From Comamonadaceae bacterium (GTDB lineage: Bacteria; Pseudomonadota; Gammaproteobacteria; Burkholderiales; Burkholderiaceae), in assembly GCA_947455875.1 (NCBI GenBank), contig CANGSD010000047.1:1-7724 (forward strand): a stretch of 7,724 bases of DNA, written 5' to 3'. Under the pieces are notes generated by a model. It was given only the letters and a program-made list of their open reading frames with translations, had not been told where the DNA came from and did not search any database. This document shows, one piece after another, positions 5,981-7,724 of this stretch. Each line of letters opens with the position of its first letter. The stretch's first letter is position 1. Position numbers and translations under genes: made by a program.

Positions 5981-6594
5981 GGCGTCTGCGACCAGCGCTG
6001 GGCGGCGGCCAGCACCGCGTTCGGGTAGACCGCCTTGCCGCGGCTGCCGTTGTAGCGGCCCAGGGCCATGAACAGGTCGCCGCGTTCACGATCCAGGTAG
6101 TGGCGCAGGATCACGCAGCCAAAGCGCAGATTGGTCTGCATGTGAAACAGGCGGCTGGCGTCGCCGTCACCGATCACACGGCTCCAAAACGGCATCACCT
6201 GCATGTAGCCGCGCGCGCCCACCGGGCTCACGGCGAATTTGCGAAACGCACTTTCCACCTCGATCAGCCCCAGCGTGAGGGACGTCTCCAGGCCCGCGCG
6301 CCGCGATTCGTACCAAAGCGTTTGCAAGAACTCCTCGCGCACCTCGGGCCGGGGCTTGAACCGCTGCAGCCGGCTGTCCATGGCACGTAGCCACTGCTGG
6401 TAGGTGCGGCGCGCCGCGTCAGAGGAAAACTCGGGAATCGGCGGCGCCGCATTGGCAATGGCCGAACTCAGGGCGGTGCGCACCGAGTCCACCAGCGGCT
6501 CTTCGAGCTGGGCGCCAGCCCGCGCCGGAACCGACAGACCATGACCGGCCAGGCCGACGATGGCCCAACGGAGCCATCGTCTGCGCGAGGTCAC
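5977..6594 (-). CDS. Exported lytic transglycosylase, SLT-domain family, with a Tat-like signal peptide
   Basis: Predicted 205-residue periplasmic or membrane-bound murein lyase that cleaves the MurNAc-GlcNAc bond to leave 1,6-anhydro ends. The N terminus is a signal peptide: basic start SRRRWLRW (3-10), hydrophobic [10 protein letters not shown], and a likely cleavage after about residue 26 (VPARAGAQ). The SLT domain starts near 85: [22 protein letters not shown] (about 108-129) with catalytic E114 in the E-S motif, GYMQVMPFW (129-137), [13 protein letters not shown] (155-167) and [10 protein letters not shown] (177-186), the family's Ala-x-x-Tyr-Asn site. No lipobox is present. The start is a GTG whose last bases form the proS stop (GTGA), with no Shine-Dalgarno, so translation is probably coupled to proS. 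No other plausible start keeps the signal peptide. A position after proS is common in betaproteobacteria. The exact subfamily is not resolved. Confidence 0.9.
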   Translation of the reverse strand: MTSRRRWLRWAIVGLAGHGLSVPARAGAQLEEPLVDSVRTALSSAIANAAPPIPEFSSDAARRTYQQWLRAMDSRLQRFKPRPEVREEFLQTLWYESRRAGLETSLTLGLIEVESAFRKFAVSPVGARGYMQVMPFWSRVIGDGDASRLFHMQTNLRFGCVILRHYLDRERGDLFMALGRYNGSRGKAVYPNAVLAAAQRWSQTP

Positions 6595-7724
6595 GACTGG
6601 ATGCGACTGCGCAAGTGATCGAGGATGCCGGCGGCGCTGACCTGGGTGGCCGCGGTGTCGCGCCGGTGCTGGTATTCGACCTGACCGTCCTTGAGGCCCC
6701 GGTCGGAGATCACCACCCGGTGCGGCACGCCGATCAACTCCCAGTCGGCGAACATCGCGCCCGGGCGCTCGCCGCGGTCATCGAGCAGGACGTCCACGCC
6801 CAAGGCGGCCAGGTCGTCGTGCAACTGGGTGGCGGCGGCCTTGACCGCCTCGCTGCGGTCCATGCCGATGGGGCAGACCACCACGGTGAAAGGCGCAATC
6901 GCGTCGGGCCAGATGATGCCGCGCTCGTCATGGTTTTGTTCGATGGCGGCGGCAGGCAGGCGGGTGATGCCGATGCCGTAGCAGCCCATTTCCATGAACT
7001 GGGGCTTGCCGTTCTCGTCCAGGAACGTGGCGTTCATGGCCTTTGAGTACTTGACGCCCAGGTAGAACACATGGCCCACCTCGATGCCGCGCTCGATGGC
7101 CAGCGGACCTTTGCCGTCGGGGGAGAGATCACCCTCGACCACGTTGCGGATGTCGGCCACCAGATCGGGCTCGGGCAGATCGCGGCCCCAGTTCACGCCG
7201 GTCATGTGGAAATCTTCGGCGTTGGCGCCGCAGATCCAGTCGGCCATCACCGCCACCTCGCGGTCGGCCACGATCTTCACAGGCTTTTTCAGGGCCAAGG
7301 GACCCAGGTAGCCAGGCTTGGTGCCGAAGTGGTCGAGGATCTCGGGCACGGTGGCAAAGCGAAAGCCCACATCCAGCCCCGGCAACTTGCCGACCTTGAC
7401 CTCGTTCATGTCGTGGTCACCGCGCACCAGCAGCAGCCAGATCTGGCTCTTGGCGACGTTGCCGGCTTCGTCGAGCGTGTCGGTGGCCAGCACCAAAGAC
7501 TTCACCGTGCTTTGCAGCGGAACGCCCAGAAGCTGCGCCACGTCGGCGCAGGTGCTCTTGCCGGGCGTGGGGGTCTGGGTCAGGGCCTGGGACGCCGCAG
7601 GGCGCGGGCCAGCCGGGGCCAGGGCCTCGGCCTTTTCCAGGTTGGCGGCGTAGTCGCTCTGGGGGCAGTAGACGATGGCGTCCTCGCCGGTGGCGGCGAT
7701 CACCTGGAATTCCTCGGACAGATC
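6591..7724 (-). CDS. proS: Prolyl-tRNA synthetase, C-terminal two-thirds, cut by the window edge
   Basis: Class II synthetase that charges tRNA(Pro) with proline. The visible 377 residues start in the sequence [15 protein letters not shown], where E. coli ProRS has HEFQVLAQSGED, so the N terminus and motifs 1 and 2 are outside the window. The first part is the bacterial-type INS cis-editing domain, which clears Ala-tRNA(Pro): it includes [11 protein letters not shown] with the expected editing lysine (codon at 7502-7500), [19 protein letters not shown] and [18 protein letters not shown]. The catalytic domain then resumes with [14 protein letters not shown] and [16 protein letters not shown]. 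Motif 3 is GCYGIGITR (6986-6960), followed by [22 protein letters not shown]. The anticodon-binding domain ends the protein: [24 protein letters not shown]. The frame is intact. The TGA stop overlaps the transglycosylase GTG start. Confidence 0.98.
   Translation of the reverse strand, partial: DLSEEFQVIAATGEDAIVYCPQSDYAANLEKAEALAPAGPRPAASQALTQTPTPGKSTCADVAQLLGVPLQSTVKSLVLATDTLDEAGNVAKSQIWLLLVRGDHDMNEVKVGKLPGLDVGFRFATVPEILDHFGTKPGYLGPLALKKPVKIVADREVAVMADWICGANAEDFHMTGVNWGRDLPEPDLVADIRNVVEGDLSPDGKGPLAIERGIEVGHVFYLGVKYSKAMNATFLDENGKPQFMEMGCYGIGITRLPAAAIEQNHDERGIIWPDAIAPFTVVVCPIGMDRSEAVKAAATQLHDDLAALGVDVLLDDRGERPGAMFADWELIGVPHRVVISDRGLKDGQVEYQHRRDTAATQVSAAGILDHLRSRIQS

Noticed and set aside
5536..6390. 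Open frame of 284 codons on the plus strand crossing the end of prmC, grxD and the transglycosylase
   Set aside because: It overlaps three clearly coding regions in other frames and lacks any motif.
1..7724. Defence island, toxin-antitoxin pair, mobile element or CRISPR
   Set aside because: Every substantial coding region but one is a recognised chromosomal family, there are no direct repeats or transposase motifs, and gene order is typical of betaproteobacteria.

Overview
The window looks like an ordinary chromosomal segment from a high-GC betaproteobacterium, most likely of the order Burkholderiales. The evidence is dense GC-rich coding on both strands, protein sequences that read like the Burkholderiales versions of each family, and the gene orders hemA-prfA-prmC-grxD and proS followed by a lytic transglycosylase, both familiar from that group. 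I see no insertion sequence, phage gene, CRISPR array, tRNA, rRNA, integration site or origin. The window is nearly all coding; the longest gene-free stretch is 119 bases, between hemA and prfA.

Left block (bases 1-2183, minus strand): four packed genes read right to left. They are a 92-residue three-helix membrane protein of unknown function, yaaA (peroxide-stress, iron-limiting protein), a prolyl-4-hydroxylase-type Fe(II)/2-oxoglutarate oxygenase, and the start of queF (queuosine biosynthesis), which runs off the left edge. Gaps are 9, -4 and 4 bases, so this is probably one transcript, with yaaA and the oxygenase coupled through an ATGA overlap.

Divergent promoter region (2184-2242): 59 bases separate the left block from hemA. 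They hold a conspicuous AT-rich island with a perfect TATAAT only six bases before the hemA start codon, plus a perfect 14-base dyad, CTTGT-GGGG-ACAAG. This suggests a leaderless or nearly leaderless hemA mRNA under some local regulator.

Middle block (2243-5980, plus strand): hemA (glutamyl-tRNA reductase, first committed step of tetrapyrrole synthesis), prfA (release factor 1), prmC (the methyltransferase that modifies the GGQ glutamine of release factors) and grxD (monothiol CGFS glutaredoxin for Fe-S and iron homeostasis). PrmC and its substrate RF1 are adjacent. Two strong GC hairpins lie between hemA and prfA. grxD has its own good ribosome-binding site and a candidate promoter.

Right block (5977-7724, minus strand): proS (prolyl-tRNA synthetase, 3' part only) and a small exported lytic transglycosylase, joined by a GTGA overlap. 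The block is convergent with grxD, and the two stop codons overlap in the four bases CTAA.

I did not find a convincing undescribed system. The points most worth a second look are the leaderless hemA promoter with its dyad, the unassigned oxygenase embedded with yaaA, and the hairpin pair between hemA and prfA.
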